64,000 nt of DNA from Methylobacterium persicinum (GCF_022179525.1 NZ_BPQX01000053.1:1-64000), one strand, 5' to 3'. Numbered from the stretch's first letter, positions 1-9,295 are shown. Notes: generated by a model not told the origin, from the letters alone. Numbers and translations: made by a program.

Positions 1-16
1 ACCTCAGGATGAGGAC
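1..16. repeat. Tail of intergenic repeat family B (cut by window edge)
   Basis: The first bases ACCTCAGGATGAGG are identical to the right-hand end of the complete family B copy that ends at 61726. The rest of that copy lies outside the window. Bases 17-87 hold nothing I recognise. Confidence 0.6.
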
Positions 17-87
17 GAGGGAGGGATCGGCGTCGCAATCATTCCCGCAGGGCGGGGAGCGCGGATGCAAGCCGGGGCGAGCCCGCA

Positions 88-558
88 CTAAACCCGTTCG
101 ATCCCCGTTGGGTCGAGCTTGGCGAGGGCGTCCCTCACCCGTTCGCCGCCGATGACGAGGTCAGGGGCGATCTCGGCCAGGGGCACCAGCACGAAGGCCC
201 TCTCCCGGACATAGCGGTGCGGCAGGACGAGACGTTCGTCGTCCACGGCGGCGCCTTCGTAGGCCAGAACGTCGATGTCGATGATCCGGGGGCCCCAGCG
301 CTCCTCTCGCACCCGGCCGAGCCCGTGCTCGATGGCTTGGCAGGCATCGAGCAGGGCGTGCGGGGTGAGGTCGGTCTCGATGCCGACCGCGCCGTTGAGG
401 AACCACGGCTGATCGGTCTTGCCCCAGGGCGGCGTGCGGTAATCCGACGACCGGGCGACGACCCGGATGCCGGGCACGGCGGCGAGCGCCCCCACCGCCC
501 GGTCGAGGGTGGCGGCCATGTCGCCGATGTTGCTGCCGATTCCGAGCCACGCCTTCAC
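88..558 (-). CDS. folK: 6-hydroxymethyl-dihydropterin pyrophosphokinase
   Basis: Transfers pyrophosphate from ATP to 6-hydroxymethyl-7,8-dihydropterin in cytoplasmic folate synthesis. The 156-residue protein has the family length, the N-terminal GSNIGD motif (residues 8-13) and the signature RWGPR (87-91) followed by the two magnesium-binding aspartates in IDID (D94, D96). It is the last gene of a folP-folB-folK operon; its ATG overlaps the folB stop by 4 bases, which implies translational coupling. Methylobacterium uses both folate and H4MPT, so this operon supplies the folate branch beside the H4MPT genes further along. Confidence 0.95.
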   Translation of the reverse strand: MKAWLGIGSNIGDMAATLDRAVGALAAVPGIRVVARSSDYRTPPWGKTDQPWFLNGAVGIETDLTPHALLDACQAIEHGLGRVREERWGPRIIDIDVLAYEGAAVDDERLVLPHRYVRERAFVLVPLAEIAPDLVIGGERVRDALAKLDPTGIERV

Positions 559-929
559 TGGGCGGCCTCCCGCCTGCGGGTAATCGTGACGCCCACGCGC
601 TCAAGGATTGCCGGAACCGGCGCACTCGGCTTATCGACTCGCACGGTGATCGCCGCGATGGCGGGGAAGCCCGCGAGGATCTCCTGGGCGATGGTCTCGG
701 CCAGGGCTTCGATCAGTTTGAAACGCCGCTCCGTGGCGATGGCCACCGCGATGGCGGTGAGGTCGGCGTAGCTGACTGTGAGCGCCACGTCGTCCGCCCG
801 GCCGGCGGCGGCGAGGGCGAGTTCGGCATCGAGCCCGAGGTAGAAGCGCTGGCCGAGGGTTTCCTCCTCGGGCAGCACCCCGTGTCGTCCGTAGACGGCG
901 ATGCCCTCGACGCGGATATGGTCGCTCAC
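555..929 (-). CDS. folB: dihydroneopterin aldolase
   Basis: Cleaves 7,8-dihydroneopterin to 6-hydroxymethyl-dihydropterin and glycolaldehyde. The 124-residue length is typical. The N-terminal stretch YGRHGVLPEE (around residues 13-22) is the family signature with the substrate-binding glutamate, and the conserved C-terminal lysine region is present. The gene overlaps folP upstream (stop/start overlap of 4 bases) and folK downstream, so the three enzymes are made from one transcript in pathway-related order. Confidence 0.93.
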   Translation of the reverse strand: MSDHIRVEGIAVYGRHGVLPEEETLGQRFYLGLDAELALAAAGRADDVALTVSYADLTAIAVAIATERRFKLIEALAETIAQEILAGFPAIAAITVRVDKPSAPVPAILERVGVTITRRREAAQ

Positions 930-1774
930 GTCCGCGTCTCCGGGCGCATCACCGCATCGACGACGCGCATGGCGTCTACATGGGCCGCCACGTCATGCAC
1001 GCGCACGATGTCGGCCCCGAGGGTGCCCGCCAGGGCATGGGCGGCGAGCGACCCGTAGAGGCGGTCGGCGGGCTTGGTTTCCCGGTCGTGCAGCCGCCCG
1101 AGGAGCGATTTTCGCGAGACACCGACGAGGAGCGGGAAGCCCAGCGCGCGGATCCGGGGCAGGCACCGCAGGGCCTCCAGGTGTTGCTCCCAGCTCTTGC
1201 CGAAGCCCACGCCGGGATCGAGCACGATGTCCGCATCCGGGATGCCGGCCCGGCGGGCGATGGCTAGGGACCGATCGAAGAAGGAGAGCATGTCGGCGAC
1301 GATGTCGATGCCGGGATCGATCGTCTCGCGGTTGTGCATGACGATGACCGGCGCCCCATGCGCCGCCGCCGCCGGCGCGATGTCCGGGTCCCTCTGCAGA
1401 CCCCAGACGTCGTTGACGATCCGCGCCCCGGCCTTCAGCGCCGCCTCGGCCGTCGAGGCCTTGTAGGTGTCGATGGAGATCGGCACCGTCAGCCGCCCGG
1501 CCAGCGCCCGGATCACCGGGAGCACCCTGGCCTGCTCCTCCGCGGCCGGAACGGGGGTATGGCCCGGCCTCGTCGATTCCCCGCCGATGTCGAGGATCGC
1601 CGCGCCTTCGGCCGCCAGCCGCTCGGCCTGGGCGAGGGCCTCGGCTTCGCCGACGAAGAGCCCGCCGTCAGAGAAGGAGTCCGGGGTGACGTTCAGGATG
1701 CCCATGACGAGCGTCCGCTTTCCAAGGTCTGGAAGCAGTGTGGACAGGGCAGGGGAGGGGGATATCTCGGTCAC
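926..1774 (-). CDS. folP: dihydropteroate synthase
   Basis: Condenses 6-hydroxymethyl-dihydropterin pyrophosphate with p-aminobenzoate, the target step of sulfonamides. The 282-residue TIM-barrel protein has the two family signatures: MGILNVTPDSFSDGG (residues 24-38) and DIGGESTRPG (62-71), plus the C-terminal GVSRKS loop. It is first in the folP-folB-folK operon. The ATG start gives a normal length; about 70 bases upstream lies a family A inverted repeat that separates the operon from the pqq-linked genes. Confidence 0.95.
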   Translation of the reverse strand: MTEISPSPALSTLLPDLGKRTLVMGILNVTPDSFSDGGLFVGEAEALAQAERLAAEGAAILDIGGESTRPGHTPVPAAEEQARVLPVIRALAGRLTVPISIDTYKASTAEAALKAGARIVNDVWGLQRDPDIAPAAAAHGAPVIVMHNRETIDPGIDIVADMLSFFDRSLAIARRAGIPDADIVLDPGVGFGKSWEQHLEALRCLPRIRALGFPLLVGVSRKSLLGRLHDRETKPADRLYGSLAAHALAGTLGADIVRVHDVAAHVDAMRVVDAVMRPETRT

Positions 1775-1849
1775 GGGACCGGTGTGAGGGAAACCGGGAT
1801 GGGGCGCAACGGGGAGGCGCCACGCGGACGAGACTTCAGAGCCTCACTC

Positions 1850-1944
1850 GTCCTTGCGAGCCTCGGCGAAGCAATCCAGGACAACGGGACGCCACGGGAC
1901 GTCGGCGGATCCCTGGATGGCGTCGCTCCGCTCGCAAGGAAGGA
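1850..1944. repeat. Intergenic inverted repeat, family A (copy 1)
   Basis: Two outward arms, the left carrying GCGAAGCAATCCAGG and the right its degenerate reverse complement ending CTCGCAAGGA, flank about 40 bases of unrelated spacer. It lies between two minus-strand transcription units (pqq-linked genes and folP). Arms are more diverged here than in the copies at 11430 and 24549. Confidence 0.7.
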
Positions 1945-1956
1945 CAGTGCTTTGCA

Positions 1957-2325
1957 TTACCCGCGATAGCAGCGGATCTCCGCCTCGGCCTGGGCCCGGC
2001 GCAGGTCGGCGACCTTGTCGTCGAAGATCTTGGTCGACTTGAACTCGTTTGCCCGCTGCCCGATGCCCTGACGCATCGACAGGATCGTGCTCGCCTGCAC
2101 GTACTTGTCGTAGGGCAGGATCGCCGCGAGCTGATCGACGGAGCAGGAGCACTTCTCCAGGCTCTCGCGGGTCTGCCCGTTGGCGGCCATGCAGCCGAAC
2201 ACGTAATCGACCCGCGCATCGGTCGGGTAATCGTTCTCGTCGGCGGCCCAGCCGGGGGCGGCGGCGAGCCCGACAACGAGGGCAAGGGCGGCCATGCCGC
2301 CGAGGTTAGCCAGCCTTCTGCTCAT
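1957..2325 (-). CDS. small secreted protein with cysteine motif, unknown function
   Basis: I do not recognise a family. From the ATG at 2325 the product is 122 residues with a clear signal peptide (hydrophobic core about 9-24, likely cleavage after GWA at residue 27). The mature part holds a CSCSV motif and a further FGC and a C-terminal RCYRG, giving four cysteines that could form disulfides in the periplasm. The ATG lies inside the last 20 bases of the upstream secreted gene, so the two are translationally coupled and follow pqqE. A longer reading to 2397 would place non-coding residues before the signal peptide, so I chose 2325. Confidence 0.7.
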   Translation of the reverse strand: MSRRLANLGGMAALALVVGLAAAPGWAADENDYPTDARVDYVFGCMAANGQTRESLEKCSCSVDQLAAILPYDKYVQASTILSMRQGIGQRANEFKSTKIFDDKVADLRRAQAEAEIRCYRG

Positions 2326-3031
2326 AGCCGAGCTTCTCCTCCAACAACTCGCCGCCGTCCTTGGTCTTGGACACGGCTTCCATGGAAACGATCTCACCCG
2401 GCACCGCGGGAGAGGTCACGAACGTGTAGGTCAGGGTGTCCAGGCCGCGCATCCGCTCGCCCATCGCATCGCCCTCGAAGGGCTTCATCTCGATGCGCCA
2501 GCCATCGACCTCCTTGCCGTCGAACGGTACCTTGACCGGCGTGACGGTGGCCTTCTCCCGAAGGCCCTTGCGGATCGCGAGCTTCAGGTAGCGCGGGTTC
2601 GCCTCCAGAACCTTCGAGAGCGCCATGACATGGTTCTCGAGGAACAGGGGAACGACCGGGTTGCCGGTCATGTCCTCGAAGGGACCCGCCGGACGGCGGT
2701 TCAGGCCGGAGAACATCTCCACCTGCATGTCCCTGGCATCGGCCTGCTTGCCCGGCTCGACCTTGATGGTGATCTGGTCCTGGAGGGGCGCGCCGAAGGG
2801 CCCCTTCGCGATGCCGGAGCGGCGGATGTAATCGTAGGTGATCGTGCTGCCGGGTGCCGCATTCTTCATCTGCGGCTGCTCGAACAGCAGGTCGCCCGCG
2901 GCCGGGGTGGACGCCGGGGCTTTGGCGGCCGGGGCGTTGGCTTGCGTCGGCGCGGGGGATTCCGTGGCCGTGGCCAAGGCCGGTACGGACAGGGTGAGGG
3001 CGAAGGCAGCCGCGACGGGGGTCAGTCTCAC
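2306..3031 (-). CDS. secreted protein of unknown function downstream of pqqE
   Basis: A 241-residue protein with a signal peptide (hydrophobic core about residues 5-20) followed by an Ala/Pro/Thr-rich linker (about 24-47) and a compact soluble domain with no motif I can name. Its ATG overlaps the pqqE stop by 4 bases and its 3' end overlaps the next secreted gene, so it belongs to the pqq operon. By context it may act in the periplasm where PQQ is inserted into methanol dehydrogenase; that is inference only. Confidence 0.75.
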   Translation of the reverse strand: MRLTPVAAAFALTLSVPALATATESPAPTQANAPAAKAPASTPAAGDLLFEQPQMKNAAPGSTITYDYIRRSGIAKGPFGAPLQDQITIKVEPGKQADARDMQVEMFSGLNRRPAGPFEDMTGNPVVPLFLENHVMALSKVLEANPRYLKLAIRKGLREKATVTPVKVPFDGKEVDGWRIEMKPFEGDAMGERMRGLDTLTYTFVTSPAVPGEIVSMEAVSKTKDGGELLEEKLGYEQKAG

Positions 3032-4173
3032 GAAGGGGCACCTTCTTTCAGCGGCGAGCGGATGTTGCTGCCGATCGTGCGGTAGACATAGTCGGGGGGC
3101 GTTTCAGCCGCCTCCTCGACGGCGAGGGCACGCACCTTGGCGTGCAGCGGAGACAGGGAGCAGGCCGGGTCCGTCGCTGCGGCGTCGCCCGCCAGCGCGA
3201 GCGCCTGGCAGCGGCATCCGCCCCAATCCTTCTCCCGGCGGTCGCAGGACCGGCAGGGCTCCTGCATCCAGTCCGTCCCGCGATAGGCGGTGAAGGCGGG
3301 GGAGTCGCGCCAGATCTCCCCGAGTGAGTGGTCCGTGACATGCCAGAACTCGAGGCCGGGGATCGTCTCCGCCGCGTGGCAGGGCAGGACCTTACCCTGG
3401 GGGGTGACGTTCATCAGCTTGCGGCCCCAGCCGCCGGCACAGGCTTTCGGGTACTTGGCGTAGTAATCCGGCACCACGAGATCGATGACGAGCTGACCCT
3501 TCAGCCGCTCGCGGGCGGCCTCCACGATGCGGATCGACTCGTCCACCTGGGCCTTGTTGGGCATCAGCGCCGCGCGATTGACGTAGGCCCAACCGTAATA
3601 CTGCGTATGCGCCACCTCGAGGCGCTTGGCCCCGAGCGTCACCGCCAAGTCGATGAAGCCCGCCACCTCGTGGATGTTGCCCCGGTGGATGACCGAGTTG
3701 AGGGTCAGCGGCAGGCCGAGTTCCACCACCTTCTGCGCGAAGACCATCTTCTGCGGCTGCGCGTTCTTCAGGCCGCCGATCTTCTCGGCATTCTGCGCAT
3801 CGACGCCCTGGACGGAGAGCTGCACGTGGTCGAGCCCGGCGTCGTACAGCGCCTGGAGCTTGTCGAGGGCGCCGCCGACGCCGGAGGTGATGAGGTTCGA
3901 GTACAGGCCAAGGTCGGCGCAGGTCTTGGTGATCTCGACGATGTCGTTGCGGGCGGTCGGCTCGCCGCCCGACAGGTGGACATGCAACACGCCGAGGCCG
4001 GCCGCCTCCGTCAGCACCCGCTGCCATGTGGCCGTGTCGAGTTCCCCCGAGCGACGGTCCAGTTCCAGCGGGTTCGAGCAATAGGGGCAGCGCAGGGGAC
4101 AGCGGTGGGTCAGCTCCGCCAGGAGCCCCACCGGTGCCGGCGCTTCGGGACGGATCGGCGCCTGTGCGTTCAT
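3028..4173 (-). CDS. pqqE: PqqA peptide cyclase (radical SAM)
   Basis: Forms the carbon-carbon bond between the conserved Glu and Tyr of PqqA, the first committed step of PQQ synthesis. The 381-residue protein has the radical-SAM CxxxCxxC cluster site (C25, C29, C32) near the N terminus and a cysteine-rich SPASM domain in the C-terminal third ([24 protein letters not shown]) for auxiliary iron-sulfur clusters. It overlaps pqqC/D upstream by 4 bases. Length matches the family. Confidence 0.97.
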   Translation of the reverse strand: MNAQAPIRPEAPAPVGLLAELTHRCPLRCPYCSNPLELDRRSGELDTATWQRVLTEAAGLGVLHVHLSGGEPTARNDIVEITKTCADLGLYSNLITSGVGGALDKLQALYDAGLDHVQLSVQGVDAQNAEKIGGLKNAQPQKMVFAQKVVELGLPLTLNSVIHRGNIHEVAGFIDLAVTLGAKRLEVAHTQYYGWAYVNRAALMPNKAQVDESIRIVEAARERLKGQLVIDLVVPDYYAKYPKACAGGWGRKLMNVTPQGKVLPCHAAETIPGLEFWHVTDHSLGEIWRDSPAFTAYRGTDWMQEPCRSCDRREKDWGGCRCQALALAGDAAATDPACSLSPLHAKVRALAVEEAAETPPDYVYRTIGSNIRSPLKEGAPS

Positions 4174-5249
4174 CGCTCCAAGACCCGCTTCTCCGCCAAA
4201 CCGTCGAGCATCACGCAGATGTCGGCCTCAATCGCCCGCGGGTCGGCCGCGTAGACCTTGCCAAGTTCGTCGGCGATCTGGGACACGGTCCGCGAGCCGT
4301 CCACCTGCTTGAGGACGGCGACGGCGTTGTCGTCGAGGTCGAAGGTCCGCTCCGGGGCGAGCAGGACATGCTTTGACCGCGTCTCGTCGTAGCGCAGGCG
4401 CACGCCGCGGGGCAGGCGAGGGGTGTCGCCCGGGGCGGTCTTGCGCGGCCCGGTGGCCGGCGCCGGTCCGTCGGCGACAAGACCCTCGCCCGGCTTCCAT
4501 GCATCCGGCGGGATCATCCCCGGGGCGACATAGGCGAAGTACAGGGCGTCGAGCTGCACCCACAGGACGTTGCACTTGAAGGTCAGCGCGGCCATCGCTT
4601 GGCGCTGCAGCTCCGGCGTCGTGGCGTGCTTCTTGACGTAGTCGAGGGCGAAATCCGCATCGCGGGGCGCCTGGGTGAGGCGCTTGTCGAAGTAGGCGAG
4701 CGTCTCCTTGGTGATGAAGTCGTAGTTCTTCAGCATCCCGGCGACGCGCTCGGAGATGATGGTCGGCGAGAACATCTCAGTCAGCGACGAGGCGATGGCT
4801 TCGAGCAGGGACTTCTCGGCGACGAAATGCACGTAGGCCTCCACGGCGAACTTCGTCGCCGACAGGATGCCGTCGGTGGAGAGCACGTAGTCGCGCCGGA
4901 AGCCGACACCCTCGGCGAGCTTCAGCCAGCGCTCGATGCCGCCGTCGCCGGGGCCGTCGCCGTCATGGTCCACGATGCGCTGCCGCCAGATCCGGCGCAG
5001 CTCGGCATCGTGCATCCGGGCGAGGACGGCGGAATCCTTCACCGGGATCATCGCCTGGTAATAGTAGCGGTTGAGCGCCCAGGCCCGGACCTGATCCTTC
5101 GACAGCTTGCCGTCGTGCAGCAGCCGGTGGAACGGATGCAGGATGTGGTAGCGCCGGGCGCCGATGTCGCGCAGGGCGGCTTCCAGTTCGTCCGGGCTCA
5201 GGAGGCGGTCGCTCCCGGTGGCATCCGGGGTCGGGAAGATGGCGTTCAT
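4170..5249 (-). CDS. pqqCD: PqqC/PqqD fusion: PQQ synthase plus peptide chaperone
   Basis: The N-terminal part (about residues 15-255) is PqqC, the cofactorless oxidase that carries out the last ring closure and eight-electron oxidation; it has the helical-bundle motifs [12 protein letters not shown] and the downstream HATTPE segment. A Pro/Gly-rich linker (about 255-282) leads to a PqqD domain (about 283-359, RLRYDETR...VLLAPE), which binds PqqA and presents it to PqqE. The fusion is characteristic of Methylobacterium; most bacteria have separate genes. Having the chaperone on PqqC could tether the peptide between both enzymes. Confidence 0.96.
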   Translation of the reverse strand: MNAIFPTPDATGSDRLLSPDELEAALRDIGARRYHILHPFHRLLHDGKLSKDQVRAWALNRYYYQAMIPVKDSAVLARMHDAELRRIWRQRIVDHDGDGPGDGGIERWLKLAEGVGFRRDYVLSTDGILSATKFAVEAYVHFVAEKSLLEAIASSLTEMFSPTIISERVAGMLKNYDFITKETLAYFDKRLTQAPRDADFALDYVKKHATTPELQRQAMAALTFKCNVLWVQLDALYFAYVAPGMIPPDAWKPGEGLVADGPAPATGPRKTAPGDTPRLPRGVRLRYDETRSKHVLLAPERTFDLDDNAVAVLKQVDGSRTVSQIADELGKVYAADPRAIEADICVMLDGLAEKRVLER

Positions 5250-5418
5250 GGCGTTTCCGGCGTCCGTTCTCGGCTGTTGCCCATGGGGATTCTTGTGTCC
5301 CGGCCCCTTTCGGGTTCCGGCGAGCCTTGCCCTTCATGTAGGGGCGCAGGCGGCAGACTCAAACCGGTGCGGCCCCGATGCCGCCGTCACCGTCATCCGC
5401 AGCGATGACGGCGGTCCT

Positions 5419-6318
5419 TCACAGGGTCAGGCTGAGCCCGTCATGGGCGACTGTCCAGCCCGCGGCCTCCACGCCGGCCCGCTCCGCCGAACCCTCCACG
5501 AGGACCGGGTTGGTGTTGTTGATGTGGACGAAGACCCGGCGGCCGATGGCGATCCCCGACAGGGCCTCGATCGAGCCGTTCGCGCCGCGCATGGGCACAT
5601 GTCCCATCCGCCAGCCGGTCTTGGTGCCGACGCCGGCCCGGATCATGTCGTCGTCGTGCAGCACGGTGCCGTCGAAGAGCAGGGCGTCCGCCCCGTCGAG
5701 GCGCCGCCGGACCTCGTCGTTCACGAGGGCGCAGCCGGGGACATAGGCAAGACGCTTTCCCCCCGCCTCGATCATCGCGCCCACCGTGGTCTCGGTGGCG
5801 GCGCCGATCTCGACCTCCGCCCCTTCGAGCCAGAGGGGCACCTTGCCCGGCACGGCGAAGAGGGTGACCCTCAGGCCGGGCAGGGGTTCGAAGGGCGTTT
5901 CCAAAGCCACGTTCTGCCGGGCGACGACGCCCTCGGCCATCACGTCGAACACCCGGTTGGCGTTGACGGAGTCGAGGATGCCCGGCGTCGCGTAGAGGGT
6001 GTAGGGCTGGCCCTCACGCAGCGTCAGCAGCCCGGCCACGTGATCGACGTCGCCGTTGGTGAGCAGAACGGCGCGGATCGGGGAATGACGCAATCCCTCC
6101 TGGGGATGCATCACCGGGTTGTCGAACAATTGCTGGCGGATATCGGGCGAGGCGTTGATCAGCAGCCACTCGGCGCCGTCGGCGGACACCGCGATGCTCG
6201 ACTGCGTCCGGGGGTGAACGCGAGACGGTTCGCTCCGGGCGAGGGAGCAAATCGGGCAGCGGCAATTCCATTGAGGAAGCCCGCCGCCCGCAGCGGAGCC
6301 GAGAACCACGACGCGCAT
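5419..6318 (-). CDS. pqqB: PqqB, metallo-beta-lactamase-fold hydroxylase
   Basis: PqqB hydroxylates the tyrosine-derived moiety in PQQ synthesis. The 299-residue protein begins with the typical strand MRVVVLGSAAGGG, then the CRCPIC zinc site (C19, C21, C24), and carries the metal motif TNGDVDH (87-93) of the metallo-beta-lactamase fold. It lies 36 bases downstream of pqqA and 169 bases upstream of pqqC/D; that gap (5250-5418) holds no gene I can see. Confidence 0.95.
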   Translation of the reverse strand: MRVVVLGSAAGGGLPQWNCRCPICSLARSEPSRVHPRTQSSIAVSADGAEWLLINASPDIRQQLFDNPVMHPQEGLRHSPIRAVLLTNGDVDHVAGLLTLREGQPYTLYATPGILDSVNANRVFDVMAEGVVARQNVALETPFEPLPGLRVTLFAVPGKVPLWLEGAEVEIGAATETTVGAMIEAGGKRLAYVPGCALVNDEVRRRLDGADALLFDGTVLHDDDMIRAGVGTKTGWRMGHVPMRGANGSIEALSGIAIGRRVFVHINNTNPVLVEGSAERAGVEAAGWTVAHDGLSLTL

Positions 6319-6354
6319 GCTCTGCGTCCCCCGCGATCCCCGGCCCGCGTAAAC

Positions 6355-6444
6355 TCAGTTGAACGTGTCGATTTCGGCGGACTCGTAGCTCGTCACTTCC
6401 ATGCCGACGCAGATCTCGGACACGACGGGGGCAGCCCAGGCCAT
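6355..6444 (-). CDS. pqqA: PQQ precursor peptide PqqA
   Basis: A 29-residue peptide read directly from the sequence: it starts MAWAAPVVSE, contains EVTSY with the Glu (16) and Tyr (20) that become the PQQ carbon skeleton, and ends AEIDTFN. An AGGAG Shine-Dalgarno sits 8 bases before the ATG. It is the first gene of pqqABC/DE. High expression relative to the enzymes would be expected because it is a consumed substrate. Confidence 0.96.
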   Translation of the reverse strand: MAWAAPVVSEICVGMEVTSYESAEIDTFN

Positions 6445-6541
6445 GGTGTTTCTCCTTAGTATTTCGTTCACCGAGCGTCCTCAGATCGATCCTAAGAGGA
6501 CCCTAAGACACTGATGGCGCTCTCGTTTCTGGCGCGGGACC

Positions 6542-6570
6542 GATATTGTCCATTTGCGCCCCGCATTCAA
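6542..6570 (-). promoter_or_regulatory. Candidate sigma-70 promoter for pqqA
   Basis: On the minus strand TTGAAT (-35) and AATATC (-10) are separated by exactly 17 bases, about 100 bases before the pqqA ATG. The space between contains a pair of CCTAAGA direct repeats (about 6487-6507), which could be an operator. Assignment is by motif and spacing only. Confidence 0.35.
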
Positions 6571-6714
6571 GCGGCAAATTGCCGGATCCTCCCAAATTTT
6601 TCGTGAGAGGCCGGCGGAAGAGATTGATCCGACGAAATAATTCTGCGTGGCGTCGCACCCCTCCCCCCCACGAAGGTCGAAGACGGCGTTCCAGACCGTG
6701 CTCGGCTGCCAACC

Positions 6715-6810
6715 CCGTCCGTGCGAGCGCAGCGAAGCAATCCAGGGACGCGCCACGAACTGGCAATGTCCCGCTACCTTGGATTGCTTCGCTGCGCTCG
6801 CAAGGACGGA
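6715..6810. repeat. Intergenic inverted repeat, family A (copy 2)
   Basis: CCGTCCGTGCGAGCGCAGCG with GAAGCAATCCAGGG on the left and the near-perfect reverse complement on the right, about 30 bases of unique spacer between. It sits between pqqA and the response regulator in a 449-base gap (6445-6893) that otherwise holds only the pqqA promoter region. Confidence 0.8.
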
Positions 6811-6893
6811 AAGGGTTTTTGGACTTCTTCGGACGTCCACAACGGTTTCTTCCGATGTCAGGACACGCGGCGGCGGCGTGGAAGCACCGCGCG

Positions 6894-7598
6894 TCACTGG
6901 CGGAAATCCGGTCCCTTCGGTTCCAGCATGAAGCCCTTGCCGCGGACCGTCGTGAGCACCGGCCCGCCATAGCGCACGAAGTCGGCCATCTTCGAACGGA
7001 GATAGCCGATATAGACATCGACCACGTTGAGGGAGAGACCGCCCTGGCTGGCCCAGAGCCGGTCGAAGATCTCGGCGCGGGAAACCGGCTTGCCGAGACT
7101 GTCCATGAGCATGGCGAGCAATTCCGCCTCCCGCGGGGTCAGGCGGGCGCTGGCCTCCCCGCAACTCACCTGCCGGGTGTCGAGGTCGAAATGCAGCCGC
7201 CCCGCGACGAGGCGGGAGCGTGGCGCCTCGGCCTGCTCCCGGCGCATCAAGTGGGTCCGCAGCCGTGCGACCAGTTCGTCGAACTCGAACGGCTTGACGA
7301 TGTAGTCGTCCGCGCCGATCGCGAGGCCCTCGGCCCGGTCGCGGATCTCGTCCCGGGCCGACAGGAACAGGATCGGGCCGGAGAAGCCGCCTTCCCGCAG
7401 GGACCGGCAGACTTCGTGACCCGAACCGTCGGGCAGGCCGACATCGAGGAGCACGGCACCGGGGGCGGGATCCCGGGCGGCCTTGAGGGCGTCGCCGACG
7501 CTGTCGGCGGTGCCGACTTCGAACCCTTCCGCTTCGAGGCCCCGGGCGAGCAGGCCCCGGATGTCGATGTCATCCTCGACGATCAGGATCCGCGTCAT
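6894..7598 (-). CDS. OmpR/PhoB-family response regulator
   Basis: A 234-residue DNA-binding regulator. The receiver domain (about 1-120) has the acidic pair D9/D10, the phosphoacceptor D52 in LLDVGLPDG, and the lysine in YIVKPFEF; the C-terminal winged helix (about 135-230) ends with the VRGKGFML wing. It is followed, with a 4-base overlap at its start, by the kinase gene upstream on the same strand, so it belongs to a kinase-regulator operon. Targets are unknown; the position between the pqq and fhc operons makes C1 metabolism a fair guess but not evidence. Confidence 0.92.
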   Translation of the reverse strand: MTRILIVEDDIDIRGLLARGLEAEGFEVGTADSVGDALKAARDPAPGAVLLDVGLPDGSGHEVCRSLREGGFSGPILFLSARDEIRDRAEGLAIGADDYIVKPFEFDELVARLRTHLMRREQAEAPRSRLVAGRLHFDLDTRQVSCGEASARLTPREAELLAMLMDSLGKPVSRAEIFDRLWASQGGLSLNVVDVYIGYLRSKMADFVRYGGPVLTTVRGKGFMLEPKGPDFRQ

Positions 7599-9241
7599 GC
7601 GGCCGGCTCCCTCAGCTTCCCGGCGGCAGCGATGGCGCCAGACCCGTGTGATTCTCTAACGTGGTCGATGGCGGGGATATCCAAGCAGACGCGGGCACCC
7701 CGTCCGGCCTCAGCTTGCCCAAGTTGGATCGCGCCCCCGTGCTGCTCGACGATCCAGCGGGCCAGGGCGAGGCCGATCCCGAAGCCGGTCTCGTCCGGGG
7801 CCGGTGCCCCCGCCGCCCGGGTCCCGCGCCGGAACCGCTCGGTCAACTCGGCCTCCGACGCCCCGAAACCGGGGCCGTCGTCGCTCACCATGATGCGGGC
7901 GGCCGGCCCCTCGATCCGCACGACGGCGACCTCCACCCGGGTCAGCCCGGTGGCATGGCGCAGGGCGTTGTCGATGAGGCTCTCGACGGTCTGGCGCAGC
8001 CATTCCCGGTCGGCCACGCTTTCCACATCTTCCGCGCCGGGGACGAGGTCGAGGGCCACACGGCGGCGGGCGGCTTCGGACGCCATGGTGTCCACCGCCT
8101 CGGCCAGGACGGCGGCGATGCTCAGCGGCCGGCGGTCGAGCTCGATCTCCCCCGTTTCGGAGCGGGCGACCCGGAGCAGGTCCTCGACGCGACGCTTCAG
8201 GCGCTGGGCGCGCTTGCGGATGGTGGTGAAGGCGGGGACCGGGTCGGCCGTCCGGGCGGCGGAGCGCAGGGCGATGTCGCACTCGCCGAGGATGACGGTG
8301 AGGGGCGTGCGCAATTCGTGGCTGACATCCGCGAAGAAACGGCGGCGGGAGACGTCGACGGCTTCCAACCGGGCATTGGCGGCGCGCAGGTCGGCGGTGC
8401 GGGCGGCGACGGTGGATTCGAGGGCGGCCCGGTCGGCGGCGACGTGCTCCTCCCGCCGGGCGAGGCGGGCGGCCATCCGGTTCACGTTGGCCATGAGGAG
8501 GCCGAGTTCGTCCCGGGACTGGACCGGCAGTCTTGTGTCGAGGGCGCCCCGGCCGATGGCGCTGGCCGCCAGCCGCACCTCGTCGATCCGTGCCAGGATC
8601 GGCCGGGTGAGGAGCCGGTAGAGGATCACGAGCAGCGCCAGCGCCGCCGCGACGGCGACCACCGCCGCCACCCGCAGGCGGCTCGACAATTCGCGCGCCT
8701 CCTCCGAGCCGCGGGTCATGCTCCGCCGTTCCGCCTCGATCAGGAAGGAGAGGGGCTGGCCCGTCATCGCCCCGAAGCCGTTGAGGGCGCCCTTGATCGA
8801 ATCCTGTCGCTTCTCCGGATCCATCTGCCGGCTGATCAGGGCGACCTGCCGGTCGAGGATCACCCGTGCGCCCCGCAGCTGCGACATCGGACGGGAGCGC
8901 ATGGCGTACTGCATCCGGTCCGTCGGGTCGGTGCTCGGGGGGAAGCTGCGCGCCATCGCCTCGTCCACGGCCCTCAAGGCCGTGTCGACGTTGGCGCGGG
9001 CGATGGCCATCGCCTCGGGCTGACCGTCGGGGTTGCCGACGGTCTCCACGGCGGCGAGGCCGAACTGGGTCAGCCGGCCGGACAGCTCCGCCAGGAGTTC
9101 GAGGCGGCTCTGCGCCCCCAGGGTGCGGTCCACCGTCCGTTCCGCCACGCCGATCGCCGCCAGCACGCCGGCCGCCGCCAGGAGCACGACGATGGCGCCT
9201 CCGGCGAACAGGATCGCGAAGCGGGCTTTCAGGGAGCGCAT
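7595..9241 (-). CDS. membrane sensor histidine kinase
   Basis: A 548-residue kinase: transmembrane helix about 8-31, a periplasmic sensor region about 32-190 of no family I recognise, second helix about 191-212, HAMP linker about 213-265, a short coiled coil, HisKA with phosphoacceptor H308 in DVSHELRTPL, and a HATPase domain with DDGPGFG and GIGLAL. Its stop overlaps the start of the response-regulator gene by 4 bases, so the two are co-translated partners. The periplasmic domain is alpha-helical in character (four-helix chemoreceptor-like), but the ligand cannot be read from sequence. Confidence 0.92.
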   Translation of the reverse strand: MRSLKARFAILFAGGAIVVLLAAAGVLAAIGVAERTVDRTLGAQSRLELLAELSGRLTQFGLAAVETVGNPDGQPEAMAIARANVDTALRAVDEAMARSFPPSTDPTDRMQYAMRSRPMSQLRGARVILDRQVALISRQMDPEKRQDSIKGALNGFGAMTGQPLSFLIEAERRSMTRGSEEARELSSRLRVAAVVAVAAALALLVILYRLLTRPILARIDEVRLAASAIGRGALDTRLPVQSRDELGLLMANVNRMAARLARREEHVAADRAALESTVAARTADLRAANARLEAVDVSRRRFFADVSHELRTPLTVILGECDIALRSAARTADPVPAFTTIRKRAQRLKRRVEDLLRVARSETGEIELDRRPLSIAAVLAEAVDTMASEAARRRVALDLVPGAEDVESVADREWLRQTVESLIDNALRHATGLTRVEVAVVRIEGPAARIMVSDDGPGFGASEAELTERFRRGTRAAGAPAPDETGFGIGLALARWIVEQHGGAIQLGQAEAGRGARVCLDIPAIDHVRESHGSGAIAAAGKLREPAA

Positions 9242-9263
9242 GCCGCGCGGCCCCCCACCACGG

Positions 9264-9295
9264 CCGTCATTGCTTCGCTGCGCTCACAATGACGG
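9264..9295. repeat. Half-size family A repeat
   Basis: CCGTCATTG and CAATGACGG flank only TGCTTCGCTGCGCTCA-like sequence: one arm of family A folded on its outer ends, without the spacer and second arm. It lies just upstream of the kinase start. Confidence 0.6.
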
